DNA from: an uncultured Opitutales bacterium
Lineage (GTDB): Bacteria; Verrucomicrobiota; Verrucomicrobiia; Opitutales; UBA2995
Assembly: GCA_937920335.1 (NCBI GenBank)
Contig: CALGUT010000169.1
Span: 1-7,545 of the forward strand
Direction: 5' to 3'
Length of the DNA stretch: 7,545 nucleotides
Position numbers and translations under genes: made by a program. Shown in pieces: positions 7,065 through 7,545 of this stretch (its first letter is position 1; every line of letters starts with the position of its first letter). Below the pieces are notes generated by a model, which saw nothing but the letters and a program-made list of their open reading frames with translations, was not told the DNA's origin and did no database searches.

Positions 7065-7520
7065 TTACTGCCAGTTGCCGATATCATCGGCACTTTCGAC
7101 TCCATCGTTACCGAGTGAGTAGACATCAAATCCATCGGTATTGTTCTTACCAGGAGAGAGATACCTATACTCGGCTCCCCAAGGATCGGTAGGAAGGTTG
7201 TCCATATACGGACCCTTCCAATTCGAAGCACCCGACGGCTGGGTTACAAGAGCCTGTAGCCCCTCTTCAGTCGTCGGATAACGTCCATTGTCTATTCGAT
7301 ACCGAAAGAGCGAAGCCTTCATCGTATCATTGACAAAAATACGGGCAGTATCGGCCTGACCCGATCCGAGAATCTTATCAACATTCACCAATCCGAGCAC
7401 AACCAAGCCGCCGAGCAGAGCCATTACCAACAGAATTTCCATCAGGGTAAAACCACTCTTGCGGCGTTTGTTCTTAAAGATCTCTTCTTCGGTAGTTGGG
7501 TGAGTTTGATTCGTATGCAT
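7065..7520 (-). CDS. gspG: Major pseudopilin GspG
   Basis: This is the main subunit of the T2SS pseudopilus, which acts as a piston driving substrates through the secretin. The 151 residues carry a prepilin-peptidase site KSG-FTLME after residue 23, with Glu5 at residue 28 and a hydrophobic stalk to about 45. GspG hallmarks are all present: RYRIDNGRYPTTEEGLQALV (73-92), KGPYMDNLPTDPWGAEYRY (102-120) and SPGKNNTDGFDVYSLGNDG (122-140), ending in DDIGNW (145-150). The final loop, with Asp139 and Asp145/Asp146, matches the calcium-binding loop of the family. The leader (23 residues, containing EEE then KNKRRK) is longer than the usual 6-10, but no other ATG precedes the cleavage site. Only 25 bases of upstream sequence are available, with a weak GGA about nine bases before the ATG, so the promoter and any preceding gspE/gspF cannot be seen. 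Confidence 0.97.
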   Translation of the reverse strand: MHTNQTHPTTEEEIFKNKRRKSGFTLMEILLVMALLGGLVVLGLVNVDKILGSGQADTARIFVNDTMKASLFRYRIDNGRYPTTEEGLQALVTQPSGASNWKGPYMDNLPTDPWGAEYRYLSPGKNNTDGFDVYSLGNDGVESADDIGNWQ

Positions 7521-7545
7521 GGTTTAATCCAATTTGTTGTTTAAA

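Noticed and set aside
2419..7520. Type IV pilus operon instead of type II secretion
   Set aside because: PilM/N/O-like topology is present, but the GspG calcium-loop signature, the GspK tip protein and the G-H-I-J-K series are characteristic of T2SS.

Overview
The window is one co-directional gene cluster on the minus strand that encodes the structural part of a type II secretion system (T2SS, Gsp). Read 5' to 3' on the minus strand, from high to low coordinates, the order is gspG (major pseudopilin), gspH, gspI, gspJ and gspK (minor pseudopilins), gspL and gspM (inner-membrane platform), gspD (outer-membrane secretin), and the first 74 codons of a short exported protein that runs off the window at base 1. 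The downstream protein looks like a reduced GspC-type partner of the secretin. No RNA gene, mobile element, CRISPR array or convincing terminator was seen. The largest non-coding stretch is 123 bases, between gspM and gspD.

Layout: 7065-7520 gspG; 20-base gap; 6559-7044 gspH; 1-base overlap; 6083-6559 gspI; 4-base ATGA overlap; 5430-6086 gspJ; 1-base TGATG overlap; 4237-5430 gspK; 43-base gap; 2958-4193 gspL; 4-base ATGA overlap; 2419-2961 gspM; 123-base gap with several small dyads; 220-2295 gspD; 4-base ATGA overlap; 1-223 GspC-like fragment. The tight overlaps point to one operon with translational coupling. The gap before gspD is the only place with room for an internal regulatory element.

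How the parts fit together: GspG would form the shaft of the pseudopilus, with H, I, J and K forming its tip. Each carries a Gly-Phe (in K, Gly-Ser) prepilin-peptidase site and a hydrophobic helix. GspL and GspM form the inner-membrane assembly platform that would couple to a GspE ATPase and a GspF membrane protein. Neither E, F nor the prepilin peptidase (GspO) is in this window. GspD forms the outer-membrane pore, and the protein after it probably links the secretin to the platform. The order places the secretin and its partner after gspM, unlike the proteobacterial C-D-E-F-G-H-I-J-K-L-M order.

Organism: a diderm bacterium of moderate G+C content. The divergent GspL, GspK and GspM, the D gene at the end of the cluster, the signal-peptide-type GspC-like protein, the near absence of Shine-Dalgarno sequences and the acidic extracytoplasmic proteins suggest Verrucomicrobiota, perhaps a marine Opitutae-like lineage. 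This placement is inferred from general gene character and is not shown by any marker in the window.
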